Positions 34,001-41,285 of a stretch of 64,000 nucleotides of DNA are shown one piece after another. Both the position numbers and the translations under genes were made by a program. Within the stretch, counting starts at the first letter, position 1. Each line of letters opens with the position of its first letter. The stretch lies in NCBI GenBank assembly GCA_031547885.1, contig JAVBRO010000017.1, positions 1-64,000 on the forward strand, given 5' to 3'. The notes beneath the pieces were generated by a model that worked only from the letters and a program-made list of their open reading frames with translations, was not told where the DNA came from and did not search any database. Origin of the DNA: UBA940 sp031547885 (GTDB lineage Bacteria; Bacteroidota; Bacteroidia; Bacteroidales; Rikenellaceae).

Positions 34001-35305
34001 GACCGTAAGGTCCATTCCCACGAGCAGTTCGTAATAGTGCTTGTTGAAGATGCCGTCGGCGCCGTCGAGGTAGGTCGGAACAAAAATGACTTTCACGCGG
34101 CTCGCCGGGTCGAGCAGTATGCTGTTCGACATGCTTCGCACGATCGGGTCCCACTCCTGGTTCGAGAGGTAGTGCGTGGTGTATTTCAGCAGCGCTCCGT
34201 TGAGCGGACTGTTCGGGTCGGCGAGGTGGGCCCGGAGGTCTTCGCGCGGCCCGTCGTTGCCCGCCGGAACGGTTATATATGCAAGAATTTCGCGGTCGCG
34301 GTTGACGGCCGCAAGTTTTTTGAGCGAATCTACGAAAACGTCGAGCCCCTTGTTGGTGAATTCGTACCGTCCGCTGGTGCCGACGATCAGAGGCTCTTTT
34401 TCGAACTTATGGTCCCAGCACGCTTCGGCCACGCGGATCATTATATCGCGGGCCTCGCGGCGTTTTGTTTCGAATTCTTCGCCCTGCCACACGAAATCGT
34501 CCTCGAAGCCGTTGGGCGTGACCAGATCGACCTCTTTACCGAGCAGGTATTTGCATTCGGCCGCCGTGATGTCGCTCACGGTCAGGAAAGCATCGCTGAA
34601 CTGCGCCGCCGTCTTTTCGAGCGAATGTTTGGCCGTGACATTGAAGCGCCGCGCCAGTTCGTCGGCGTTGAACGTGGCCAGGTTGCTGTAGAGGCGGTAT
34701 CCGTTGCCCGCCAGCGAACGTCCCATGACAGTCGCATGAGTGGTGAAAACCGTCGAGACTCTCGGGACGAACTTGCGCAGGTAGAGGCCGCCGCTTGAGG
34801 TCATCCATTCGTGGAAATGAGCCGTTACCGCATCGGTAGGCTTGCAGAATGTCGCGACGTAGCTTTCGATCACCTGCCCGGCCGCATAGCCGAACAGCAC
34901 CGGTTCGATATAGTCCCACTGCCCGCTTATCGAGTCCACTTTGTAGGTCTCCCACAGGAATTTCAGCACCTGGTCCTTCTTCGGGAAGAGCGAGGTGAAA
35001 TCCACCAGCACGACTATCGGCGAACCGGCCACTCTCCAGCGTCCGATCTTGATGCGGATGCCTTCGTGGTACATCGCCTGGCGCCAATCCTTCAGCAGTT
35101 CGGTATCTTCCGCGAACTCGGGATTGTCGCCCTCGCGGTGGATATCGGGGCCTATAAGTATGTAATTATCACCGAGCGAGCGTCCGGCCACAAGGGCCTT
35201 GGTCGCCACCACGGTGTGTATTCCTCCCACTTTGTTGCACACTTCCCAGCTCGTTTCGAACAGCATATCCACTCCGGGAAGCTCTTTGTGCTTGGTTTTA
35301 GCCAT
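31055..35305 (-). CDS. fused GT3 glycogen synthase and GT35 alpha-glucan phosphorylase
   Basis: One uninterrupted 1416-residue frame joins two opposing enzymes. Residues 1-548 are a GT3 glycogen synthase: MLFETSWEVCNKVGGIHTVV at the donor loop and EPWGYTPLES with Glu441 and Glu449 as the E-x7-E motif. Residues 549-565 look like a linker. Residues ~566-1416 are an archaeal/bacterial-type alpha-glucan phosphorylase: a DUF3417-like start (ALEVISRNLWWSWALDAQ), GGLGILAGDYLKEASD, FTTHTPVPAGHDAFD, ARRFATYKRAYL, and SGTSGEKCVMNGVL with the PLP lysine at about 1170. The synthase adds glucose from a nucleotide sugar; the phosphorylase releases glucose-1-phosphate. A -7 box precedes the gene. It is the first gene of the glycogen operon. 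Confidence 0.94.
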   Translation of the reverse strand: MAKTKHKELPGVDMLFETSWEVCNKVGGIHTVVATKALVAGRSLGDNYILIGPDIHREGDNPEFAEDTELLKDWRQAMYHEGIRIKIGRWRVAGSPIVVLVDFTSLFPKKDQVLKFLWETYKVDSISGQWDYIEPVLFGYAAGQVIESYVATFCKPTDAVTAHFHEWMTSSGGLYLRKFVPRVSTVFTTHATVMGRSLAGNGYRLYSNLATFNADELARRFNVTAKHSLEKTAAQFSDAFLTVSDITAAECKYLLGKEVDLVTPNGFEDDFVWQGEEFETKRREARDIMIRVAEACWDHKFEKEPLIVGTSGRYEFTNKGLDVFVDSLKKLAAVNRDREILAYITVPAGNDGPREDLRAHLADPNSPLNGALLKYTTHYLSNQEWDPIVRSMSNSILLDPASRVKVIFVPTYLDGADGIFNKHYYELLVGMDLTVYASYYEPWGYTPLESVAFSVPTITTTLAGFGVWARKEDPKGDGVRVVERTDDNEGETVDRIAFLIDSFSAKTPEETEKIRQDARLLAEKAEWERFIKYYSEGYRTARENSSSRLNHDDYDTMASQQVVHRPWNTNIPTWTRLMVEKALPPRLRALEVISRNLWWSWALDAQGLFEGIDYDLWHEVGRNPIAFLDRLSYARFTELEKDKEFLEKLDCVYERLEAYMAEKRAAKGPKIAYFSMEYGLHASLKIYSGGLGILAGDYLKEASDKNVPMVAVGLLYRYGYFTQKLSAQGAQEATYEAQNFFKLPISPVRDAKGGWVNVQLALPGRAVTARIWKCEVGRTDLYLLDTDHELNLAEDRSITHYLYGGNWENRLKQEMLLGIGGIRLLNALGIHQDVYHCNEGHAAFIGIERVKNLIQEEGLSFDEAYEVVRSSALFTTHTPVPAGHDAFDESMMRQYLSHYADIFGISWERFMDLGRTTAGDTYEKFSMSSLASRLSQEINGVSWLHGEVTKEILGDLWPGYYKDELHIGYVTNGVHFPTWTAANMRKLYSQYFPEGFELPDYNIPAWQKVHNIDDAELWNARMSLKGKLIKTIAKRIADPTQARFNNPGHVVKVREMLGDEVLTIGFARRFATYKRAYLLFKNLERLEAIVNNKERPVRFVFAGKAHPNDKPGQDIIKRIVEVSNMPQFVGKVIFLQNYDMELARRMVQGVDVWLNTPTRPQEASGTSGEKCVMNGVLQFSVLDGWWVEGYRENAGWMLPMERTYKEQAFQDELDAETIYATIEQEIVPLYYDRGGDNIPHGWVGRVKNCVADVASNFTTNRMLSDYENRFYHKLAERSKQVDADGFCMAKNLAAWKQRVEAAWNDVKIIQVKRFNVDREAIMIGKNYGIEVTIDTGSLSPEDIGVEFVIAAQIEPGEPVKVEGRKQLNYVKTEDGNAVYEVDMVPDETGSFDFAIRVYPKNDMLAHRMDLPLVKWA

Positions 35306-35359
35306 AATTTTCTCTTCTTCGTTATAATCCGTATCTCACAACTCACTGAATTTCGGGCG

Positions 35360-35367
35360 CAAAGATA
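35360..35367 (-). promoter_or_regulatory. -7 box of the glycogen operon
   Basis: The minus strand reads TATCTTTG about 55 bases before the fusion gene ATG, preceded by a very AT-rich stretch. Confidence 0.6.
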
Positions 35368-35470
35368 CGAATATTTTTATATTATTAAAAAAATTTAAAA
35401 ATTAATTTTCTGTTACATTCCGGAGACCTCTCCCGCAGGTGTTTTTATTGATTTCCGTCCGGCTTCAATG

Positions 35471-35655
35471 GTCATTCCGAGTGAGGACGGCGCAAAAACT
35501 TAAAGCGGAATTACCGGCTCCGGCTGTCCGACGAGGAAACTACAAAATAATTTATGCGGTTGAAGCGATTCAAATTATAAGGTAGTTCCCTCTTCACCGC
35601 ATATATCCGACCTCTGTTTCGCAGCATATCTTCATGCAGTTCATTCGGGATGACA
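35471..35655. repeat. 185-bp GTCATTCCGAG-type repeat
   Basis: It begins GTCATTCCGAGTGAGGACG and ends TTCATTCGGGATGAC, with GACGAGGAAACTAC and AAGGTAGTTCCCTC in the middle. It lies between the divergent glycogen operon promoter and the hemW 3' end. The remainder of the 386-base gap holds only AT-rich sequence. Confidence 0.75.
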
Positions 35656-35691
35656 TTTATTTCAGTTCGACTTCTCATTTTTCGCAAGAGA

Positions 35692-36903
35692 TTATTCAGA
35701 CGCAAAAAGCGTGCTGATGATGTAATCCGAGAGAAGAAAATTTTCGGGCGGGATAAAGAGCCTCCCGTCTGCCTCTTTCAGCTTGCCGTTTTTCACGAAT
35801 CCGGCCGCCCGCTTCGCGATATCTTCCCGCACACGGAGTCCGAAACGGCTCTCCATCTCCGCCAGACCTATCCCTTCAGCCCGGCGCAGCGAGGTCATTA
35901 TAAATTCGTTGCGCAGGTCGGTCTCCGACAGCGTTTCGCTCTCGTAAATGGCGTCCGTTCCCGCCTCTGCGATATATTTTGCGGTGTCGGCTGCCGCCCA
36001 GCTCCGCGTCCGGCCGTCGTAGGAATGCGCCGACGGGCCGACGCCGAGGTAAGGTTCGCCGCTCCAGTAGGCGCTGTTGTGCACGGCTCGAAAGCCCGGC
36101 TGCGCGAAGTTCGATATTTCGTAGTGCTCGAAACCGGCGCCAGAGAGTTTGCGGCGCAGGGTTTCGTACTGCCGTTCGCTTTCGGTCTCGGGGATCGCGG
36201 CAATCTTTCCCGCGCGAGCCATATGTCCGAACGGCGTTCCCGGCTCGATGGTGAGGTGGTATGCCGAAATGTGCTGTACGCCCAACCCCACCGCCTCGTC
36301 TAGCGATCGCTCCCACTGCCCGTGCGTCATCCCTGGAATGCCGTAGATCAGGTCGATCGTAATATTTCCGAAACCTGCCTCCTGTGCCGTACGCACGGCA
36401 TCTCGCGCCCTTTGCGCCGAATGACGGCGGTTCATCAGCCGCAGCAAACTGTCGTCGAAAGACTGTATGCCGATACTCAGACGGTTGAAGCCGGTTTCTG
36501 CCAAACGCGCGGTGTATTCGTCCGTAAGGTCTTCGGGATTCGCCTCGACCGTGACCTCTTTCAGCCCCGTGCGGTCCCACAATTCCGCCGCCCGGTCGAG
36601 TATGGATTGCAACTGCGCGGGTGACAGGAGAGAGGGAGTTCCGCCTCCTATGTATATAGTGTCGAGCCGTCTGCCCGGAACCGCATCGCGGCGGAACTCC
36701 ATTTCCCGCATCAAAGCCTCGAGAAACCCCGACATTAAACCGCCATCGGTGTTCTGATTTCGCAGTGACGGCGGCGCTGTGCCGATAGTTTCGGATGTGC
36801 CGCCTGCTTTATCATCAAATCCGCCGTCGGCGTTCCGACTGTAAAAATCGCAGTAGGCACATTTTTGCTTGCAGAAAGGGATATGTATGTAGAGTCCGGT
36901 CAT
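35692..36903 (-). CDS. hemW: radical SAM heme chaperone HemW
   Basis: This 403-residue radical-SAM protein binds heme and delivers it to respiratory proteins. It opens MTGLYIHIPFCKQKCAYCDF, with the CxxxCxxC cluster motif and the fourth Cys typical of HemN/HemW. TIYIGGGTPSLL, LSIGIQSFDDSLLRLMNRRH and IDLIYGIPGMTHGQWERSL follow, and a HemN C-terminal domain ends it. Residues 23-58 are an unusual insertion (RNADGGFDDKAGG through QNTDGGLMS) between CDFYS and GFLEALMREMEF. It is encoded by one full and one partial palindromic element, in frame. Confidence 0.93.
   Translation of the reverse strand: MTGLYIHIPFCKQKCAYCDFYSRNADGGFDDKAGGTSETIGTAPPSLRNQNTDGGLMSGFLEALMREMEFRRDAVPGRRLDTIYIGGGTPSLLSPAQLQSILDRAAELWDRTGLKEVTVEANPEDLTDEYTARLAETGFNRLSIGIQSFDDSLLRLMNRRHSAQRARDAVRTAQEAGFGNITIDLIYGIPGMTHGQWERSLDEAVGLGVQHISAYHLTIEPGTPFGHMARAGKIAAIPETESERQYETLRRKLSGAGFEHYEISNFAQPGFRAVHNSAYWSGEPYLGVGPSAHSYDGRTRSWAAADTAKYIAEAGTDAIYESETLSETDLRNEFIMTSLRRAEGIGLAEMESRFGLRVREDIAKRAAGFVKNGKLKEADGRLFIPPENFLLSDYIISTLFASE
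36734..36839 (-). repeat. palindromic element (full plus partial copy) inside hemW
   Basis: The full copy runs 36839-36767 on the minus strand: GTCGGAACGCCGACGGCGG, then ATTTGATGATAAA, a variable centre, CTATCGGCACAGCGC and CGCCGTC. A partial, diverged left end follows at 36766-36734 (CAGAACACCGATGGCGGTTT). Both are read in frame by hemW. Confidence 0.85.
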
Positions 36904-37062
36904 CCGATGATTTTAAAAGATAATAAATATAAGAAATATTCTGCAAAATCCAAAATGCAGGATCGGTTCCGGCAAGGATTCCTGTGCCCGGAGATGAGCC
37001 GCCGATCTTTTGTCCTGTTTGGCGGCATTATCCCCGATTCAAAAGCTCCTTTTTGTTTAAAA

Positions 37063-37103
37063 TTGACGAATCGTGACAGAATTTTGACGAATCGTGACAA
37101 ATT
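37063..37103. promoter_or_regulatory. 21-bp-spaced direct repeat
   Basis: TTGACGAATCGTGACAGAAT at 37063-37082 is repeated as TTGACGAATCGTGACAAATT at 37084-37103, a 21-base period (two helical turns). It lies in the hemW-BACON divergent gap, about 38 bases upstream of the -7 box for the lipoprotein, and may be an activator or repressor site. Confidence 0.6.
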
Positions 37104-37140
37104 CCACCGCTCAAAATTTCCCGTAAAGATGGCAGGCCGG

Positions 37141-37148
37141 TATCTTTG
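37141..37148 (+). promoter_or_regulatory. -7 box TATCTTTG of the BACON lipoprotein
   Basis: TATCTTTG gives a leader of about 72 bases before the ATG at 37227. Confidence 0.6.
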
Positions 37149-37226
37149 TGATGAGGCCGGAGCCTTTCCTGATCGGTCTTACACCGCACGGCGAACACGA
37201 CAAACACTAACTTAAATCAAATCCAG

Positions 37227-38657
37227 ATGAAGACTATCAACTTTCTGTCAGTTTTAACCGCGGCCGCCCTCGTGACGGGCTCAGCGGTCTTTGCAGGCTG
37301 TAAGAAAAGCCCGGAGCCGGAACCCGAAGCACTTACCGTCAGCACAAAAACCCCTGCTTTCTCCGACGGGAGCGCCGGATTTGTCACATTCGACATCACA
37401 TCCAACGCCTCGTGGATCGTGACCCTCGTCACCGGCGGAACATGGTGTTCGATAGACCCCGAGGGCAACGGCAAGGGAAACCGGACCGTTAAGATCACCG
37501 CTTCCGCGGAAAACGCCACCGGGCAGGAGCAGACGGCGGCGATTACCGTCAGCGGCGCAGGAAAGACAGAAACCATCAATGTGACCCGCCCGTCGAAAAC
37601 CGTAGGCGTAAGTTCCAAAAATGCGGCTTTCTCCAGCGGAGACGCGGCAGTACAGACAACGTTCGACATCATTTCCGACACCTCATGGAGCCTGGAGGTG
37701 ACCGACGGGAAGAGCTGGTGTACGGCGCTGCCCGCCAGCGGTACAGGGAACCAGACCATTACCCTCACTGCGCTTACGGCCAATAACACCACCGGCAAAA
37801 TCCGCGATGCGAAGGTCGTTATCGCCGGCGCAGGAAAAACCGAGACCGTCGCCGTCGCTCAGCCATCCGTGAAAATGGAACTCACAGGAACATACGTGTA
37901 TAGCGGACATTATATGGGACAGACGATAGTCAGGAATATTACCACGACGCTGGGAACGCCCGACAAGGCTGAGATAACAACCAACACGCTCCCTGTAAGC
38001 GGATGGGGGGGTGTAAACGTGACGACGACCACTATTTCCACCTATTCCTATCCGGGTGCGGACGGTTCCACAAAAGCAGGAAGGCTGGTGGTCCGGTTCA
38101 CCAAGGGAGATGAATCGGTGGATTGTGAGATGGACCTGTATACAAATGTCTCTGTCGGAGATCTGTTTTACGATTATGGCAGCAATACTCCCGTCGGAGT
38201 GATCGCTAAAGCGAAACCTTCCGCCTCGGCATTCGGACTGATCGTACACAAAGACGAAAAAGGGAATACCGCATGGGCGAACGCACCTTATTTAACCACT
38301 ACTATGGGAACAGTGAATCAGGACGACGGCGCCGCCAACCAGGATGTGATAAGAAAAAGCAATAAGATGAGTTATTTCCCGCCGTTCCAGTGGTGTTCCG
38401 ACAAGGGCAGCACCGAATGGTTCCTGCCAGCTGTCAACGAACTGAGGACAATAATTGCCAACGTCACCCTTGTGAATGCAGGATTGAGCCGCATAGGCGG
38501 AACGACGATAAGCTATCCCTACTATTATTGGTCGTCGACGGAAGATGTGACTGTTCCCGGTCCACACGCCCAGGTGAGTTCCAGCACCGGCAGCGACGGA
38601 TATTCAAGCGCTGCAAAAGACGGCGATTACAAGACCCGCGCCTGCCGCCATTTCTGA
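37227..38657 (+). CDS. BACON-domain surface lipoprotein with Lcl_C-like C-terminus
   Basis: This 476-residue lipoprotein has a lipobox VFAGC (lipidated Cys25). Two BACON-type immunoglobulin-like domains follow: residues ~34-115 (TFDITSNASWIVTLVTGG, WCSIDPEGN) and ~120-215 (TTFDIISDTSWSLEV, WCTALPASG). A linking beta-rich part leads to a C-terminal DUF1566/Lcl_C-like domain with STEWFLPAVNELRTI, YYYWSSTED and TRACRHF. BACON domains bind carbohydrate or mucin, or act as spacers. No SusC/SusD pair is near, so its ligand is open. The C-terminal domain class is shared with the protein at 186-872. Confidence 0.85.
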   Translation: MKTINFLSVLTAAALVTGSAVFAGCKKSPEPEPEALTVSTKTPAFSDGSAGFVTFDITSNASWIVTLVTGGTWCSIDPEGNGKGNRTVKITASAENATGQEQTAAITVSGAGKTETINVTRPSKTVGVSSKNAAFSSGDAAVQTTFDIISDTSWSLEVTDGKSWCTALPASGTGNQTITLTALTANNTTGKIRDAKVVIAGAGKTETVAVAQPSVKMELTGTYVYSGHYMGQTIVRNITTTLGTPDKAEITTNTLPVSGWGGVNVTTTTISTYSYPGADGSTKAGRLVVRFTKGDESVDCEMDLYTNVSVGDLFYDYGSNTPVGVIAKAKPSASAFGLIVHKDEKGNTAWANAPYLTTTMGTVNQDDGAANQDVIRKSNKMSYFPPFQWCSDKGSTEWFLPAVNELRTIIANVTLVNAGLSRIGGTTISYPYYYWSSTEDVTVPGPHAQVSSSTGSDGYSSAAKDGDYKTRACRHF

Positions 38658-38849
38658 TATCCGGACGCGGGGCCGGGGAAAACCGCGTTGCCGGGTCGTG
38701 CCCGCTCTTCTTCGGAAGGGCGGGCATGCCTGCTTTTATGGAACGGTTGTTGCGCCGGGAAAATGTCCGGCCGGCCGGCTGTGTATCAGGGCTTTTTAAA
38801 AAATCTTAAAAAATACCTGTTATTTTGTTAACGATACCGAAAGTTTCCA
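38658..38849. other. gene-free gap with GC-rich hairpin
   Basis: TGCCCGC near 38698 can pair with GCGGGCA near 38720 over a CTTCTTCGGAAG inner stem. No T-run follows at once, so a role as terminator for the lipoprotein gene is only possible. The remainder holds the upstream part of the pckA promoter region. Confidence 0.4.
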
Positions 38850-38857
38850 TATATTTG
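38850..38857 (+). promoter_or_regulatory. -7 box TATATTTG of pckA
   Basis: TATATTTG, with TTTTG 22 bases upstream (38823-38827) as a possible -33 element, predicts a 5' leader of about 95 bases. The leader contains CTCCCGGAG and no known riboswitch. Confidence 0.6.
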
Positions 38858-38959
38858 CACCATTCTCCCGGAGAATGGCCGCTGCGTGAAACTGGGGTCC
38901 AGTGTGTCGGGAGTTTTGAAAAGGAAGTAGTTTAATCATATAATAAAAGTAAAAGTATC

Positions 38960-40549
38960 ATGGCAAACATCGATCTGAGCAAGTACGGCATCTCGGGCGT
39001 TACCGAGATCGTGCACAACCCTTCCTACGAAGAACTCTTCCAGGCGGAAATCGACCCCAGGAACGAAGGCTTTGAAAAAGGCGAACTGACCAATACCGGC
39101 GCCGTGTCGGTCAAGACCGGCGTATTCACCGGCCGCTCGCCCAAAGACCGCTACATCGTCAAGGACGCCACCAGCGACCAGCACATATGGTGGGACGGAA
39201 CCATCAACAAGCCCGTCTCGACCGAGACCTGGAACCACTGCAAGGCCCTTGTGCAGAAGGAACTCTCGGGCAAGAAACTCTACGTGGTCGACACCTTCTG
39301 CGGAACCAACGCCGACACCCGCATGAAAGTGCGCTTCATCATGGAAGTCGCATGGCAGGCACACTTCGTGACCAATATGTTCATCCGCCCGTCGCACTAC
39401 GAACTGGCCAACTACGGCGAACCCGATTTTGTCGTGATGAACGGCTCGAAATGCACCAATCCCCAGTGGAAGGAACAGGGACTGAACTCGGAGGTTTTCG
39501 TTATGTTCAACCTGACCGAAAAGGTCCAGGTTATCGGCGGCACATGGTACGGCGGTGAAATGAAGAAAGGTATGTTCGCTATGATGAACTACTACCTGCC
39601 TCTCAAGGGCATGGCTTCGATGCACTGCTCGGCCAACGTGGGCGAAAAGGGCGACGTGGCTGTATTCTTCGGCCTCTCGGGAACCGGTAAGACCACCCTC
39701 TCGGCCGACCCGAAACGCTACCTGATCGGCGACGACGAACACGGCTGGGACGACCACGGAGTCTTCAACTACGAAGGCGGCTGCTACGCCAAGACCATCA
39801 ACCTGAGCGAAGAGAACGAGCCCGACATCTGGCGCGCAATCCGCCGCGACTCGCTCCTCGAAAACGTCGTTATCAAGGCAGACGGAACCCCTGACTACTC
39901 CGACGGTTCGATCACCGAGAACACCCGCGTATCCTACCCGATATATTTCATCAACAAAATAGTCCTGCCGTCGAAAGCCGGACACGCCAGCAAGATCATC
40001 TACCTCTCGGCCGACGCATTCGGCGTTCTGCCCCCGGTTTCGATACTCGACGACGCACAGGCCCAGTACCACTTCCTCTGCGGCTACACCTCGAAGCTGG
40101 CCGGAACCGAGCGCGGCATCACCGAGCCTGTACCTTCGTTCTCGCCCGCGTTCGGCGAAGCGTTCCTGACGCTCCACCCGACCGTCTACGCAAGCACGCT
40201 TTCGAAGAAGATGAAAGAACACGGAGCAAAGGCTTACCTGGTCAACACCGGCTGGAACGGAACAGGCAAGCGTATCTCGATCAAGGATACCCGCGCCATC
40301 ATCGACGCCATCATCGACGGTTCGATCGAAAAGGCTCCGACCACCGACGTGCCCATCCTGAACCTCACCGTTCCCACCAAGCTGAACAACGTGAGCGAAG
40401 GCATCCTCGACCCGCGCCAGACCTACTCCGACGTTAAGGTATGGGAAGAAAAGGCGAAGAGCCTCGCTGCCAAGTATATCAAAAACTTCGAGCAGTACAC
40501 CGACACTCCGCACGGCAAGTCATTGATTCCCGCCGGCCCTAAGCTTTAA
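38960..40549 (+). CDS. pckA: phosphoenolpyruvate carboxykinase (ATP)
   Basis: This 529-residue enzyme interconverts oxaloacetate and PEP with ATP/ADP. In gut Bacteroidetes it often fixes CO2 on the way to succinate. Motifs are GVFTGRSPKDRYIV, the P-loop FFGLSGTGKTTLSAD, metal-binding LIGDDEHGWDDHGVFNYEGG and the C-terminal NTGWNGTGKRISI. Codon use is strongly biased to C-ending codons, more so than in neighbours, as expected for a highly expressed gene. It is monocistronic with its own promoter and terminator. Confidence 0.97.
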   Translation: MANIDLSKYGISGVTEIVHNPSYEELFQAEIDPRNEGFEKGELTNTGAVSVKTGVFTGRSPKDRYIVKDATSDQHIWWDGTINKPVSTETWNHCKALVQKELSGKKLYVVDTFCGTNADTRMKVRFIMEVAWQAHFVTNMFIRPSHYELANYGEPDFVVMNGSKCTNPQWKEQGLNSEVFVMFNLTEKVQVIGGTWYGGEMKKGMFAMMNYYLPLKGMASMHCSANVGEKGDVAVFFGLSGTGKTTLSADPKRYLIGDDEHGWDDHGVFNYEGGCYAKTINLSEENEPDIWRAIRRDSLLENVVIKADGTPDYSDGSITENTRVSYPIYFINKIVLPSKAGHASKIIYLSADAFGVLPPVSILDDAQAQYHFLCGYTSKLAGTERGITEPVPSFSPAFGEAFLTLHPTVYASTLSKKMKEHGAKAYLVNTGWNGTGKRISIKDTRAIIDAIIDGSIEKAPTTDVPILNLTVPTKLNNVSEGILDPRQTYSDVKVWEEKAKSLAAKYIKNFEQYTDTPHGKSLIPAGPKL

Positions 40550-40552
40550 TTT

Positions 40553-40676
40553 GCCGAGATAAGCAGGCATTTGCTGCGTTACGCTTGAAGCCCGAATCCT
40601 CACATACGCTCAGTATGCTGCGGTTCGGGCTTCTTCGCAAGCCTTGCAACTACCTGCTTCTATCGACAAATTGAAT
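40553..40676. repeat. intergenic inverted repeat, family shared with 28884-28990
   Basis: TTTGCCGAGATAAGCAGG on the left pairs imperfectly with CCTGCTTCTATCGACAAA on the right. The centre holds CTGCGTTACGCTTGAAGCCC and GGGCTTCTTCGCAAGCCTTG. It lies just after the pckA stop. Confidence 0.65.
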
Positions 40677-40727
40677 TGAGTTGAAAAATTTTCGTAATTT
40701 TTAATTCGTAATTCGTAATTGAAAAGG

Positions 40728-40756
40728 CGCTCCCGATAAAGGAGCGTATTTCTTTT
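40728..40756 (+). terminator. hairpin after pckA
   Basis: CGCTCC at 40728-40733 pairs with GGAGCG at 40741-40746, followed by TATTTCTTTT. A GTAATTC heptad array precedes it. Confidence 0.6.
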
Positions 40757-40839
40757 GTCATTCCGAGGGAAGCGCAGCGACGAGGAATCTACCTTGTATT
40801 AAATATTTGGTAGATCCCTCACACGAGGTTCGGGATGAC
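40757..40839. repeat. 83-bp GTCATTCCGAG-type repeat
   Basis: GTCATTCCGAGGGAAGCGCAG on the left; GAGGTTCGGGATGAC on the right; GACGAGGAATCTACC/GGTAGATCCCTC between. It is closest in sequence to 42771-42862. Confidence 0.8.
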
Positions 40840-40899
40840 AGCGGCAACGGTCGTGGCGGATTATTTTGCGACAGCACACTATGCCGTCGTTTCCAGCAA

Positions 40900-41106
40900 C
40901 TGGAAAAGTTCTTCGACGGTGGCGCTGTGCCGGGAGATTCTAATCAGTCGAAACCTTTATCATTAATCCGCCGTCGGCGTTCCGACTGGATTGCTTCGTT
41001 CCTCGCAATGACGGTGGCGCTGTGCCGATCGTTCCGGATTGACAGCGGCCTTTATCATTAATCCGCCGTCGGCGTTCCGACCAGCTGGAAAAGTTCTTCG
41101 ACGGTG
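40900..41106. repeat. two palindromic elements with duplicated gene end
   Basis: On the minus strand two 72-nt elements lie at 41081-41010 and 40986-40915. They are separated by a GTCATTGCGAG half repeat (40987-41009) and bounded by a 22-bp direct repeat, CTGGAAAAGTTCTTCGACGG plus TG, at 40900-40921 and 41085-41106. The downstream copy of that direct repeat still carries the original end of the XRE gene (VEELFQLLETTA, then TAG at 40879-40881). Confidence 0.85.
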
Positions 41107-41282
41107 ATGCCGAAATAGCGCGCCATGCGGAGGGCCAGGGCGGTCGAGGGGGTGTAGATGCCGTTCTCGATGGTGTTGATGGTCTTGCGCGTGACGCCGA
41201 CCGCCGCCGCCAGTTCTTCCTGGGTAATATCTTTTATCGCCCGCTGCACCCGGTTGGTGTTTTTGAGTTCTCCCTGTCCCAT
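41058..41282 (-). CDS. XRE-family HTH regulator with replaced C-terminus
   Basis: This 74-residue DNA-binding protein is almost only a helix-turn-helix: ITQEELAAAVGVTRKTINTIENGIYTPS spans both helices (residues ~19-46), followed by MARYFGITVEELFQL. The last eight codons (VGTPTAD and stop) come from the inserted palindromic element. The likely ancestral ending, LLETTA, survives about 180 bases downstream. It is the last gene of an operon with three small membrane proteins and may repress that operon through the palindrome at 42664-42681. Confidence 0.9.
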   Translation of the reverse strand: MGQGELKNTNRVQRAIKDITQEELAAAVGVTRKTINTIENGIYTPSTALALRMARYFGITVEELFQLVGTPTAD

Positions 41283-41285
41283 AAC

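Noticed and set aside
38858..38959. Riboswitch in the pckA leader
   Set aside because: The ~95-base leader has one small inverted CTCCCGGAG but no known aptamer consensus.
38936..40513. 525-codon minus-strand frame over pckA
   Set aside because: It is antisense to a highly conserved gene with all PCK motifs; the long opening reflects the C-ending codon bias of pckA.
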